Below, in pieces: positions 33,969-46,500 of a stretch of DNA of 64,000 nucleotides (position 1 is its first letter; each line of letters opens with the position of its first letter). Under the pieces are notes generated by a model. The model saw only the letters and a program-made list of their open reading frames with translations, was not told the DNA's origin and did not search any database. This stretch comes from Panonychus citri (lineage: Eukaryota; Arthropoda; Arachnida; Trombidiformes; Tetranychidae), in contig NW_026515546.1 in assembly GCF_014898815.1 (NCBI RefSeq), positions 2,404,501-2,468,500 of the forward strand, written 5' to 3'. A program made the translations under genes and the position numbers.

Positions 33969-36900
33969 ATGGCTTCGTCATCAGGACCGGGAAGTAATAA
34001 GAATGCCGATCTAGATGGTATATGGGATGATCTCAAATCAGGTATTGAACAGGTTTACATTCTCAAAACTGACAAGAAAAGAGAAAATATGTCCAAGAAT
34101 AGATACATGGAGCTTTATACGTAAGTAAATTCTATGGTTTAGATTTTAATTACAAATCTAAATTGTGTAATTTCTATTCTTTCTCTCTCTCTCTCTCTGA
34201 TTTATATCCCTGGTACTTGATGTTCTCTTTATGTTAACCTTTTTTTCTATTTTTCTCTTTCTTCATTTTTCTTTCCTATCTCTCTCTCTCTCTTTCTCTT
34301 TTTTTTCTTTTTCTTTTTTTGGTTCTCTCTTTTATTTCTATCATTGTCCAGACATGTCTACAATTATTGTACTAGTGTCCATCCTCAGGGTGCCACACGA
34401 AGCCCGATTGGTAGTATGGTGTCCAAGAGCAAAAAACCACAAGCTCAAGGAGGTGCTCACTTTGTTGGATATGAGTTGTATAAGAGATTAAGAGATTTTC
34501 TTAAGGATTACCTTACCAAAGTGCTCAATGTAATTACATGTTTTCTTTTTTTTGTGTATCTAAAGGTTAACCTCAAACTGTTTAATTGATTATTATTAAT
34601 TTGTTTTCTTTTTCTCTTTTCTATGACCTTCTGGTATTGCGATTTATCCAATGCTTTTGGATTATATATCTTATGTTGATATGTACTCTCATTGTTTTGT
34701 CATTATTGGTGTTGGTGGTGGTGGTGGTGATGTCTCTTTGCTCACTACTTGCTACTCGTTTCCGTTTGGCCTCAAAAATGGTGTTTGCTACTTTACTCTT
34801 CGGATGATTTAACAACTTACTCCTTTACCTACTAAATGCATCAATGAATTTCATCATCTTGATGATGCTGATATTGTCCATATCCAGGAGGGTATTGATA
34901 AAATGGATGAGAATGTGTTGGCATTTTATACCCGACAATGGCAAGAATATGATTTCTCTAGTAGGGTTTTGAATGGAATTTGCTCCTATTTGAATAGACA
35001 TTGGGTTAAAAGAGAGTGTGATGAAGGGAGTAACAAAATTTACGAAATTTACCAGGTAAAAACACTTGACGATTATCTCAGCCAATCCTAACTTGACCAA
35101 GAAGATAATTTTTGTCACCTTTTATCCGATGTTTAATTTCTGTTTACTAATTGGTTACTCTTTTATCATTTGCAGCTCGCTCTTTATACCTGGAGAGATT
35201 GTCTTTTCGAGCCTCTCAATCAACAAGTGACAAATGCTGTTTTAAAATTAATAGAGAAAGAGCGAAATGGTGAAACAATGAATACAAGTTTAGTTAGTGG
35301 TGTTATCAGCTCATATGGTATGTTTTGGTTTTTCATTTGCATGAATTAATCATAAACAAGAAATCTTTGTCTTGAAACCAGTAATATTGAGTCGCTTGTT
35401 GTATTTATTTTCAATTTAAAGGAGCCATGGTTATGTCGATAGAAGATGAAAATAGAGAGGACAAACGATCTAACGGTATCTTACCTTGTTTCTATATATA
35501 TATCCCATTAATTAATCCCTTTTGTCCTTCTGTCCTTTTGTTTTACCATCTCAATACTAACTCATTCCCAACTAACATCAACTCAATATTTCGTAAGACA
35601 AAAATTTCATCCCCTTAAGCTATTGATCTGAAAACATTTATTGATCTTGCGATTTTATCGTTTGTTTAATGTATTTTATTTTTCTCTCTTTCTCTTCCTT
35701 TTTTTTTCCTGTTATAATCTAGTTGATCTTGGACTTCACGATCCAAATAAAAGTGCAGGAAAAGGACCCAACCTGTCGTTGTACAAAGAGAAATTTGAGA
35801 ACAAATTTTTAGAAGATACAGAAAGATTTTATACAAGAGAAAGTACAGAATTTCTTCGTCAAAATGCTGTCACCGAATATATGAAGAAAGCAGAACAGAG
35901 ATTACAAGAGGAAGAGAAACGTGTTAAGACTTATCTTCACGAGACAACTCAGCAACCCTTGGCCAAAACATGTGAACGAGTACTTATAGAAAAACATTTG
36001 GAAATATTTCACTCAGAGTTTCAAAATATGTTAAATGGAGATAAGAATGAGGATCTTCGTCGAATGTTTCAACTTGTCTCTCGTATACCCGACGGTTTAG
36101 GAGAATTAAAAAATTTACTGGAAAAACACATAACCGATCAGGGTTTAGCGGCCATTGATCGTATCTCCGACTCAGCTACGAATGATCCAAGACTTTATGT
36201 CACAACTATTTTAGACGTCCATCAAAAATATAACCATCTAGTTAACACATCATTCAACAATGAGTCTGGTTTTGTCGCTGCATTGGACAAAGTGAGTGGA
36301 CAAAGTGAACACAAGCAAAAGAAAATCGCCTTAATCATTACTATTCTTCAGGCCACTTTTTTTTCATTTGCAAAAAGTTGATTCATCTCTCAATATATAT
36401 ATACACACTTCAACTTGTTCTTTCATTTTATTTCTTTTATTATTATTACAGGCTTGTGGTAAATTCATTAATAACAACTCTCTGACAAAAATTGCAAATT
36501 CATCATCCAAATCTCCTGAATTATTGGCTAAATATTGTGATTTCCTTTTGAAAAAGAGCTCAAAAAATGCCGAAGAATCCGAATTAGAGGAACTTTTAAA
36601 CCAAGTGATGGTTGTCTTTAAATACATTGAAGATAAAGATGTCTTCCAAAAGTTTTACAGCAAAATGTTAGCAAAACGACTTGTCGGTCATATGTCTGCT
36701 AGTGATGACTCGGAAGAGAGTATGATATCAAAATTGAAGGTAAATGTTACATTTCAATTCTTCAAAACAACTCTTAAAATGCTTGTAATCCCAAATATTA
36801 ATGATTGTTATTCTCTTTTTTATTTGATTGTTAACAGCAAGCCTGTGGCTATGAGTATACATCAAAATTACAACGAATGTTTCAAGACATAGGAGTGAGT

Positions 36901-38182
36901 AAAGGGCTCAACGAACAATTTCAATTACATCTTAGAAACTCTAAAGAAAATCTTGACCTGGACTTTAGTATTCAAGTATTGAGCTCTGGTTCTTGGCCTT
37001 TTCAACAATCTGCCACCTTCGTATTGCCTCATGAAGTAAGTGGCTCCAATGATTATTAACCAATTTCGTCTAATCAAAATGTTTAACCTTCTCTCTTCAG
37101 CTTGAAAGAAGCGTTCAAAGATTTACAGCTTTCTACAGTGGTCAACACAGTGGTCGAAAATTACACTGGCTTTACAATATGTCCAAAGGAGAACTGTCAA
37201 CTAACTGTTTCAAGAATAAATATACTCTCCAGGTTTGTATTCTTGTTGCTCGTATTTTTGTTTTTCTTAGATTAGTATAGTTTATCCTTTAATTATCGTA
37301 ATTATTTCTCTTTCATCTCTCCTTAATTCAATTTAGGCATCAACCTTTCAGATGGCTGTTCTTTTACAATATAATACTGCTGATAGTTACACACTTCAAC
37401 AACTTTGTGATTGCACCCAAATTAAAATGGACGTTCTGATTCAAGTTATTCAAATTTTGTTAAAAGTTCGTCTTCTAACCTGTGATGATATCTCGGTTCT
37501 CACTAACGATGCTAATGAAGACGAAACCGAAGGATTAACAGCTAATTCAGTCATCTCATTGTACACTGGCTACAAGAATAAAAAGCTTAGAGTAAATATC
37601 AATGTTCCCATGAAAACAGAATATAAACAAGAACAAGAAAAGACACATAAACACATTGAAGAAGATAGAAAATTAGTTATTCAGGTAAGTTTATCCTTTT
37701 CTATTTCTGATAATTTTTCATTCTAAATTATTAATTGTTATATAAATTAACTCTTCTTTTAACAGGCTGCAATTGTAAGGATTATGAAAATGAGGAAAAA
37801 ATTGAAACATCAACAACTCTTAGCTGAAGTCTTAGAGCAACTTAAAACACGATTTAAACCAAGTGTACCTGTGATTAAGGTAATTAAATGATTATTCACT
37901 TATTAATTTAATTGATGATGATGATGATTATGATTATGATGTAACAATAGAGTTACGAATGATAAACAATTAGAGATGACTTTCCTTCAATCACTCAGTC
38001 TACGTATTAGAATATCATTTCAAATCGTTATCGTCATTTATTTACATTACAAATTACTCATTATTACTCTTAACAATTAATTTTATTGTCTTTTTTTTCA
38101 GAAATGTATTGATATTTTGATTGAAAAGGAATACCTTGAGAGAACCGAATCATCTAAAGATACATACAACTACCTTGCTTAA
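33969..38182 (+). CDS. Cul1: Cullin-1, scaffold of SCF ubiquitin ligases
   Basis: Eleven exons: 33969-34120, 34352-34529, 34888-35055, 35176-35317, 35723-36291, 36452-36739, 36838-37035, 37101-37232, 37337-37684, 37766-37879 and 38102-38182. All are phase-consistent, encoding about 789 residues against ~776 in vertebrate CUL1. The N-terminus has IWDDLKSGIEQVY and RYMELYTHVYNYCTSVH, the SKP1/F-box-binding cullin repeat 1. Mid-regions include FYTRESTEFL, GLGELKNLLEKHI and VFKYIEDKDVFQKFYSKMLA. The cullin-homology region has FSIQVLSSGSWPFQQS and YKNKKLRVNINVPMKTE. The C-terminus has IVRIMKMRKKLKHQQLLAEV, which contains the neddylation lysine, and ends DTYNYLA. It organises SKP1-F-box modules and RBX1 to ubiquitylate cell-cycle and signalling substrates. 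It sits between the two POT1 copies. Intron 4 contains a phase-neutral candidate exon (35422-35475). Confidence 0.96.
35422..35475 (+). other. Candidate 54-nt cassette exon within Cul1 intron 4
   Basis: AG precedes and GT follows this 54-base stretch. It enters and leaves in phase 1, matching the flanking exons, and is open. Inclusion would add 18 residues (beginning GAMVMSIED) between SSY and VDLGL, a surface-loop region of cullin-1. Known CUL1 proteins lack such residues, so it may be an alternative exon or chance. Confidence 0.35.
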
Positions 38183-39162
38183 AGATTTTTCAATTTTTTG
38201 GAAACCATTTTGTCTATAGAAATAATAATGACCCAATATAATTACAATTAATAAATTGGTCATTTGTATCTCCTATCTCACTTTTTTTTCAATCATCTCA
38301 ATCCTTCATCTCATCTGCTCTCTCACAATGGATTAAGACGATCAGGATGATTCAAGATTGTTCACCCTTCATACCACCAACATGATTATTCAACATCCAG
38401 GAAGAGACATTTATCCACAATGTTGATGACATTATTTTAAGAAACAACTTCTACCATTTCAGATCATGTCGATTAACCTTTCCAACGATAAGATGCGATA
38501 TGATTTTTTTCTTCTTCTCAGAGTAAAAATGGAAATCTTGACATTCATCTCCCACACAACAACAATCAACAAAGCAGCAAATTCTGCAAACACCTCATCA
38601 TCTCTGGAATACATTCTTTCATTGACAGTGTCTTTTTACTTTCTCTTTTTTTTCTTTTCTCTCTCACTCTTTGAAACAAAAAGCCTTTTGTACATTTGAA
38701 GTAATTTATTTATTTGTCTATAGCTTATTGTGCCTAAAACGAATACAAAGATTCATTCCCTTTAAAAAGAGCAGAGTAAAACTAATACATGGTAAATATT
38801 GAAGTTAAATGATGAGTTAATGAAAGAATGTACATCAGGCTTTTCTCCTCATTCTCTATAATAATATACATCCCTTGAAAAAACTTCGATCGATCAAGAC
38901 TAATCATGCAAACCTAAATTGCTTATAAATTGAGAAAACAATTGGTGGTTGAAATGTGAACCCAATTGATTAATTTTATCGATATTTTCTCTTTTTTTCT
39001 TCTTATTCTCTCTTCTTTTCACCTTCACAATCCTTTTTACTTTTTATCTTACTAGTTTTGTTGTCGACTTGTTTTACTCTCTTTTTCTGTCTCTATCCCT
39101 CTCACTGAATGATAATGATGATGATGATGAAAAAAATCACAAAAAAGTGATACACAAAACTT
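38183..39162. other. Cul1 3' region and intergenic sequence
   Basis: A perfect AATAAA at 38250-38255 is the likely Cul1 poly(A) signal. The rest is AT-rich with pyrimidine runs near 38985-39110. An open frame at 38466-38699 has no coding character. No other gene is supported. Confidence 0.5.
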
Positions 39163-39568
39163 GGTTAATCTTTTGAACATTTTGTACAATATCTTGAATA
39201 ATCCAATTTATTTGTCTAATTGAAAATTTTTTGGCTCTCATTTATTTTGATTTAGATTAGTAAACAAATTTCTCGGTTGATTATCATTGATTATAAGGTT
39301 CCTTCTGAGTTGTTAATAATCCTTACAGGTAAAATTCATCTTCAGTTAATAATGACCTTGGTTCTAATGGCTTTAAACGTCTGAATATGAAAGAAATGGA
39401 GTAAAGAAAAAAAGTTAACTGTTTCTGGTTAACAAAAAGTGTCACAACAATTAAAGTCCATCCAGTTGAATTGGATTCGATAGCAAAATTGTGGACACAG
39501 ATATGAACTGAAACATAAAGAGAATCCAAGATTAGACAATTCTACAATCAAATTGATTGAATCAATAG
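39163..39568 (-). pseudogene. Broken inverted copy of the NEMP 3' part
   Basis: On the minus strand this matches NEMP from about 29020 to 30371 but lacks the segment corresponding to about 29358-30229, plus smaller deletions in the intron and the exon before it. The retained exon starts RLKPLEPRSLLTEDEFYL, then has TAA where NEMP has CAA, and the deletion joins it directly to the end of the last exon and the 3' UTR. It cannot encode a NEMP protein. It lies directly before POT1 copy B and in inverted orientation to intact NEMP. Confidence 0.85.
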
Positions 39569-39619
39569 AAAAACTCAAAATCTTTAGTCAAGATTCTCCG
39601 TCAGCTCGAGTCGAGCTGC

Positions 39620-39710
39620 TTCACACTTTCAGCTGATTTTTTGTCGACTTACGATTCGCGGTTTTTGAGAAAATGAATCAATCAAGTTGGTCAATTTTCT
39701 TATCCTCGTG
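39620..39710. repeat. Partial copy of the 33152-33542 element
   Basis: The sequence around TTTCAGCTGATTTTTTGTCG and GATTCGCGGTTTTTGAGAAA resembles the left end and adjoining interior of the element between POT1 copy A and Cul1 (from 33167 to about 33240), in the same strand orientation. Only one end is recognisable. It lies about 110-200 bp upstream of the POT1 copy B start. Confidence 0.55.
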
Positions 39711-39820
39711 GCTCCACCTGCATTCGCTTGTTTTTCTCTTAGTTTTTGATTCTATCATATGGATTTCTTATTATGAATGATTCTCATTGATTGTTGTCGA
39801 TTCGTTTTACTCTTTTACCC

Positions 39821-41945
39821 ATGGGTGGTTTATCTTTTAATTCCCAAAACAGTTCTTTCCTTCCGAGGGAAAATTTCTTTTCTCAAGCGGAGTCCAGTTT
39901 AAGTGATAATAATTTAGAATATTCTCTTTCTTCAAATTCAGCTTCTTCTTTAACTAGTCTTCAATCAAACTCCTCTGGAAATGGAGCAACTTTATTTCCA
40001 CCACCGGCAGTTACTGTACCTTTATCTCAACCAACAAGTGATACAATTTACAGTCGATATAAAGAGTTGATTGGAAGAAGAACCATTCCTGGTATAAAGT
40101 GTATCGATGAACTAATCAATTGGAAATTTAGTACCAGAGAAAGTGTTTTCGGATGTATCTTTGGTGTTGTTAAATCGGTACGAGATTCCAGAGGGACCAA
40201 ATTTAAATATGTCACAATTATTGATCCAACTCATCAAGTGGGAATTGAATTGGAAACTTTTGAAATGGAAGATAAAATTGCCGTTGGTCAAATGATGAAA
40301 GCAACTAATCTGAAAGTTCAAAGAACGGGATCATCACTTGCCTTCATGTTCACCACATCAACCAAAACTTCATTCTTTCCATTATTTTCATACAATTATG
40401 ATGATCCAATGAGTGATGAACGAAACAAAGCCTTAACGGAGACCAGATTCATCTTCCAGAGGATCGAGAAATCTGTCAGGTTCTTGAGAAATGGTTCTCA
40501 CTTAGAATCCTCAATGGAACTAAATTATCCACTCTACCCAAACCTGGTGAATTTGTGGACATTTGCTGTCAAGTTTTGGCCTACAATAAAAGTCCACTTT
40601 GTATGAACGCCGTTATTTGGGATACAAGTGAACCTAAATATAAGCCGCTTTTGGTGCTGATGGTCGACCGCCTTCTGGCCTCGAGTGTATAAATTATGAC
40701 TATTTCCATGTTGCCTATGAAAAATATTTCGCTCTCACTGTTTGGAAAGAGGAAAGTTACGATCAAGCTCAACATTATGATACCTTCAAGTGTATTGATC
40801 TTATTCAAGGAGACGATCTTGTGGTTTTATTTAATCTTCAAGTAATCGAAGATGCTAATCACCCCGGAAAAGCATCACTTGTAATGAGATCTTCACGGAA
40901 ATGGGGAAAAGCAGTTCGACTTTGTCATTGGAATAGTATTCTTGGTCGAATGTTCCTACATAAATGTGAAGAATATCGTAAAGAATTTCGAAGAAAATTG
41001 GGCTTTCCCGATACAAGTGAAATGGACAAACCAAGACAGATAAAATCTCCATTAAGACAATCACCATCTAAATCAGTTAACATTTCAACTTCTCCAATGA
41101 ATCAAAATCCAACAACAAACAATACAAATGAAGCTTCTTTCAGCCAGAATAATGGAAACTCTTCACCAAGTAATCATAACCAGTTGATTGGATCAAATAT
41201 CCAAGACACTAAAAAGCCAATTGATGAAAGTAAAAACGCAAGTCAACACACTGATGATTCAATAAGCGATTCTCACGAGTCTGAACTCGAAATGCTTTTG
41301 AAAAGATTAGATCAGATCAACAAAGAAGCTTGTCAAGCAAATAAAAACCGTAAACGTAAAGCTGCAGACGAGATTTTAATTGAACAGTTCGAACATATTG
41401 TCGAAAACTCTTTACCATCTACTAGTACATCAAGATACTCTTTAAGAAGTCAAACTCGATCCAATAAGCCTTCACCACCACCACCACAACCACCACAATC
41501 ATCATCATCATCTCAAGTTAATCAACAATCAACCAAAGAGACATCAAATGTTGATCTACTTACACGTTTAAAAACCAAAGCGGAAAAATTTCTCAATTGG
41601 GATAAATTACTCAGTAATGGCTCAGAGAAATTAAAATTACTTGTACAAATATTAGAGGAAGGAGATTTACGAGATGAATCATCGCCATTAACTCGTGAAG
41701 AGCACATTCAATACATTTTATTGGCCATTGATTTTCTTGAAAAGAAACAATCACAATCACAATCACAATCACAACAACCACAACCACAACAACAACCAAA
41801 TCCTAATCAATCATCACCATCAGGACCAATCAACTCAAGTGAACGATCATCTTTCAATCTAATTGTTGATTCTGATGATTCAAATATGACTGATGAAACT
41901 TTTCCTGTAATTCCTCGAGTTAGATATGTTTCTAATGCCTCATAA
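39821..41945 (+). pseudogene. Pot1: POT1 copy B, two frameshifts in the OB region, open C-terminal half
   Basis: The start matches copy A (M-x-x-x-x-FNSQNSxFLPRE), followed by a longer Ser/Asn linker, then OB1 that is nearly identical in DNA to copy A. Two one-base deletions relative to copy A break the frame: one T near 40453-40456 and one C near 40652. After them a single frame runs from the second OB fold to the stop at 41943-41945, covering the complete C-terminal region (SELEMLLKRLDQINKEA, RYSLRSQTR, VDLLTRLKTKAEKFL, a Ser/Gln-repeat tract, and VIPRVRYVSNAS at the end). No intron can rescue the frame, because the affected bases lie inside conserved coding sequence. Either this is a recent pseudogene, or the two deletions are assembly errors and this is the full-length gene of about 708 residues. 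Confidence 0.75.
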
Positions 41946-42344
41946 TTAGTCTTGGGGTTTTAATTTTTTCACAGTCAAGAGTTTCTTGAACCTTAATCAA
42001 TTTATCTTGATAATGATCTTAATTAATAATATGCAACAAAAAAAACAAAAACTATTGCAAAGCAAAAGCTGATTGTTAGTTTATTTGTTAATATCCCTTT
42101 TTCTGTATTGATTTTAATTTGGAAGATAATCCAAGTGTCAAATTATATTTCAACTATTTCGCTAATCAACTAAATGTAATTCTATTCATAAGTAATCATA
42201 ATTTCTTGTAACAAAAAAACATTAATTTAATTTCGTGTTTATAATTTTGCTTTACAAAAATTGGACACTTAAAAGATAAAAAATACAATTGGACGAGAAA
42301 GAAAAACGATAAACTCGACAAACAATTAAGCAATTAACCGAATC
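41946..42344 (+). repeat. Duplicated POT1 3' flank, copy B
   Basis: The counterpart of 30564-30958 in opposite orientation. It joins POT1 copy B to the convergent PPxY gene, whose stop is at 42345-42347. The similarity between the arms continues 20 bp into that gene's coding end. Confidence 0.75.
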
Positions 42345-43558
42345 TTATTTAGTGATTACCACTGGTTCTTCTGGTTGATTAGGAGGTGTAATGGACGAGG
42401 TGGACAAAGACGAATTCAACTTGACCACTGCTTCTTCATAACTTGGAGGTTGAATATCTTCATAAGTGGGAAGAGTTTCCCTTCTCATTGATCGGATACT
42501 TCGAGAGTCAACATCAACCAATCCAGAAGATGAAGGTCGATTAATCTCAAACGGATCATATGCCACTCTTAGGTCACTGTAACGAAGCTCATCTAAACGG
42601 ATAACCCGATCAGAGAGTCTCGATCGAGCACAATTACGAACAACAATCCAAACCATCATGAGAACGGTCATCGAAAGGGAAAAGCCAAATATATTGGCCA
42701 TCGAATGATTGTAAAAATATTGCTCACCATTGGCAATGGAACCATCAGGTGAACCATTACCACCATTATTTGTACCGATTCCACCTCGACAAGACCCATC
42801 GAAACAACCTCGTCTCGGCCAAAGTGCTAATTTAATAAGAAGGAAAAAATAGAAAAATCAATTCAACATAATAATCGATTTTACCTTACAAGTAAAAAGT
42901 TACCTTCTCCATAAAAGATACACTTATCGCTTCGAGAATTGTACAAGTGTCTCGTTGAACATGTACATTTATTTACGACACATCGACTGAATGAACTTCG
43001 CCGAAGACAATCGTAACTGGATAAACAGGGTGTATCAATTAACCTTGGAATACATTTACCTTCAACCAGATCAAAAACGTAGCCAATGTTACACTGACAA
43101 AGACCCGGAATCAATAGTTCACTTGCATTTGAATTGATATAATCGTCCCAAAGTGATTCAGTTATCATATAAAGGGAATCACCTTTACCCTCTTTTGAGA
43201 AACATCGAGTACCCGTCATTAAACACTGTGAATCAATCCAACAAGGTCCATTAATTGCTAAGATACGACGTAAACAATAACCAGTCTCATATAAACTGTA
43301 AGGCTCTTTACAGAGACATTTACCTTCCGTTGGATCACATTTGGCCTCGAATGGATTTTTACACCCGTTCCATGTCCCGTATTCAGAGCAACCCGAACCC
43401 ATCATTTCAACCTGATCTTCATTATTCACGGGTGAACTTTCAACAGCCAAAAACAATCGACTCTCCATTAGACCAGCAAAAAAGGCAACAATTAACAATC
43501 GTATCGTCACACCAACGTAATAATAATAACAACCAGAATTCAATGTAAACTCTTCCAT
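42345..43558 (-). CDS. Type I membrane protein with EB/EGF-like Cys-rich ectodomain and PPxY tail
   Basis: Two exons, 43558-42904 and 42826-42345, joined in phase 1, encode about 378 residues. A hydrophobic leader (IRLLIVAFFAGLM) is followed by a Cys-rich region with repeated pairs such as CDPTEGKCLC, CWIDSQC and CSSYDCLRR-type spacing, resembling EB/EGF-like modules of arthropod and nematode surface proteins. After a Gly/Asn-rich linker with another CFDGSC element comes one TM helix (FGFSLSMTVLMMVWIVV). The cytoplasmic tail carries PPSYEEAV, a PPxY site of the kind bound by WW domains of NEDD4-family ubiquitin ligases, with an upstream YEDI. Function is unknown; a receptor or adaptor whose trafficking is regulated by ubiquitylation is plausible. 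The last codons are duplicated next to POT1 copy A. Confidence 0.85.
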
Positions 43559-46500
43559 GGCCAAACAATTAATTTGATCACTTTTTCCAATTTTACCTTT
43601 TCAAATCAAACCCAAACCGTACATTACATTGTTCTGGAATAACGATCAATTATCTTCCAATGATGATCATCATTGATTAATCATCACTAATTTGATTCTG
43701 CAGTGAAAGAGAGTCTTTCTTTCACTCGAAAATTAAACTAACGAACTCAGAAAATGAACCGTTCAACTTGCGATCGAATGGAAAAAAGTAAATAATAATA
43801 ACCATAGAGATTCAACTTTTTATTTCAACAATCGATTCGTAATAATAATAAATTGTATTAACGATTGCGTGATTCATTAGTAAATTGTAATGACAATTAC
43901 GATTGTATTTCCATGCGAAAATGGTTATCATTTATATTTTGATGGTTAGATAATCAATGGAAGATGATGGATCGATCAATGAGAAAGTAAATCATTACCT
44001 TGACAATTAAGGGTTTGGAAATAGAGTACATGTTGATTATTTTGATTGTTGGGAACAAAAGTTGAATCAATTTGGTTGAAATTTCAATTCTCTCCATGTT
44101 AATTTAATCATTTGGATGGTAAATTGTTGGGAAATTTATCATCACACTTACTAGTTATTTGTTGATTACTACAACAAACAATTAACTTTCTTGGACTTAA
44201 TCATCTTCCGTTCTCGTGGGTTGTGTTTACAATCAACAATTAACTGTGATTATTTTTATAACAATTAATAGTAACACTTAATTGAATGATAATAATCAAG
44301 TTAATTCACGTGATGGGGAAAATTTTAAGTGTCACTAATTTGGTTAACTTATAAATAGAAGTGGATTTATTAATTACGATTCGTGGAAACTTAATTAATA
44401 CAATGATGATCGAGAAAATGAAAGTTAATTTAATAATTAATTAACTCTGTTAACCTATTGACCTTTAATAGTAATTAACAAGTAGTAATTTCTTGTATAG
44501 TTTATTAAAGGTTACAATTAGTTTAATTGTTAACTCATCGTGGATTTTGCCTTTGTGTGTGATTAACTTTTTATTGGCTTCTAATTTGGTTTGTACCAGT
44601 TAATTTGCTGATTAATTGTAAAGATTATAAAACGTTATTTAATTGTTGTAATGTAGTGATTAGCTTAATCTTAAATATTAATCAAAACATAACTTACTGG
44701 CTTAATTAAATTGTTTGATTAACACATGTCTTGACAATTAACTAATTGATAAACTTTTCCAACACCGATTGTTTAAATTGTCTCGATGTGTTGGTAAACT
44801 TTAATTACTTTCTCTTGATTGTTGTATAATTAAAATTTTTAAAGGTCATCATCATCTCTTTATATGATTACAATTTAAGTTGTTGATTAAATTACAATTT
44901 AGTTTGACAATGTCTCAGATATGATAGCCAATTGATTAGTCAACTAGTTAGTGGACGCAATTAGTTAATTATCAGATGACAGTTTTCTAGAAGGAAAATT
45001 TCATCAAAACAATTAATCATCGATTCCAACAATTGAGATTCAATTGTGTAAACAATTTAATCATTTTCCCTCCACAATTAAACAACAAATCAAATCAAAA
45101 AGAAACCACTTTTAGTGTATCAATCTAATTGCTTATAATTTGATTTATTCACAATCAAATAACAAATTGATACAATTTGAGGATTAATTGTCTTTGTTGA
45201 TTAAAACTAAATTGATAACAATTAATCACGTTGACAATTGGTGGGAAAAGTAACAATTTAACATAAAAAACGTGTAAAAACAATTAAAATTGATTGTATT
45301 TTCTCATCGATTTACATTTAATTGAGTGATTAACGATACAAATAAGATAATTAATCTGATTGATTTAGAACAATTAACTTTTCCTTCCGATTATCATTCT
45401 AATTGTTTCTATTTAAAATATTCACTGGGTTAATATTTTGTGATTCTAATGGTGATACATTATTATTACTTTTCTCAATATCTCTTCCTGTTTGTATCTT
45501 TGATTATCCCTGATTAAACCTGAATAAACATTGATTAACGAAGATGAGAAAGATGATTAAGATTAACTAATCAATGATTAAACAATGAAGAAACAATTTG
45601 AATAACAATTGAACATAGAGATAAACAGAAACAGTAAAAGAGACATGAGAAAATGTTTGAAGGTTAAAACCAATCTAATATTTAAGAAATTAAGAGAAAA
45701 CAATCAAAATAATTAACCAATGTTTAGATCGCTAGATTAAAGGATAAATCGACAAGATTAGTAAATAAAGGATGAGAAACTGATTAGGATGAGAGAGAAA
45801 AAGATGACAACAATCAAAAAGTAAAGCCGATCAATCAATCGATAATTAAACTGGAAAATCTAACCAAAAGTTGAGCCGAAAATGATGAGACACTTAAACC
45901 CAAATTAACTGTAATCGTAATTTGAACTCCATGTTATTTGGGGATAATTGTTGGTCACAAGACAGTCAAGTGAACAATCAACAATTAAAGTTAATTGTTC
46001 AAAGAGAAGCCTAAATTGAAAACAGCGAAATCCTTGTCCTTCTAATGAGAACTAATTTGCGTCCTTTGAACAAATCACGACCTCGAATCAAAAGAGAATA
46101 TATTTTTTTCCCTTCTCTTGGTTAATCGCAATTTCTATACGGGCTTTTCCTAATACACTCGAAAAAAGGGTTATCCCAATGTTGATTGTGATTTAATTCT
46201 CATGATTATGGTAATTAATTTCCATAAGAATCAATGAATTAATCTGATTGAATCTTTCGGTTAATTTCTTTCTCTCCAATTTGATGTTTCAATGTTTTTC
46301 TCCTCATTTTTCATTCAACTACTCAATTGTTTCCTTTTCATCACAATCAACTAATTGATTATCTAATTGTATATACAATAGTTAATCATCTTCGACCATT
46401 CTGGGCTAATTTATCATCACAATCAACTAATCACCCAAAAGATTGACACTTGGATTTGTTGGTTCAGGTAAATACACTAATTTAAACTTTTCTTTCCCTT

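Noticed and set aside
38466..38699. Open frame downstream of Cul1
   Set aside because: Phe/Ser-rich translation of pyrimidine-rich DNA in the Cul1 3' region; no support as a gene.
40450..40660. An intron that would skip the two deletions in POT1 copy B
   Set aside because: The sequence between the deletions is nearly identical to coding OB sequence in copy A, and removing it would delete conserved OB strands.
43255..43548. Plus-strand open frame opposite the Cys-rich gene
   Set aside because: It is antisense to a well-supported Cys-rich exon and has no features of its own.
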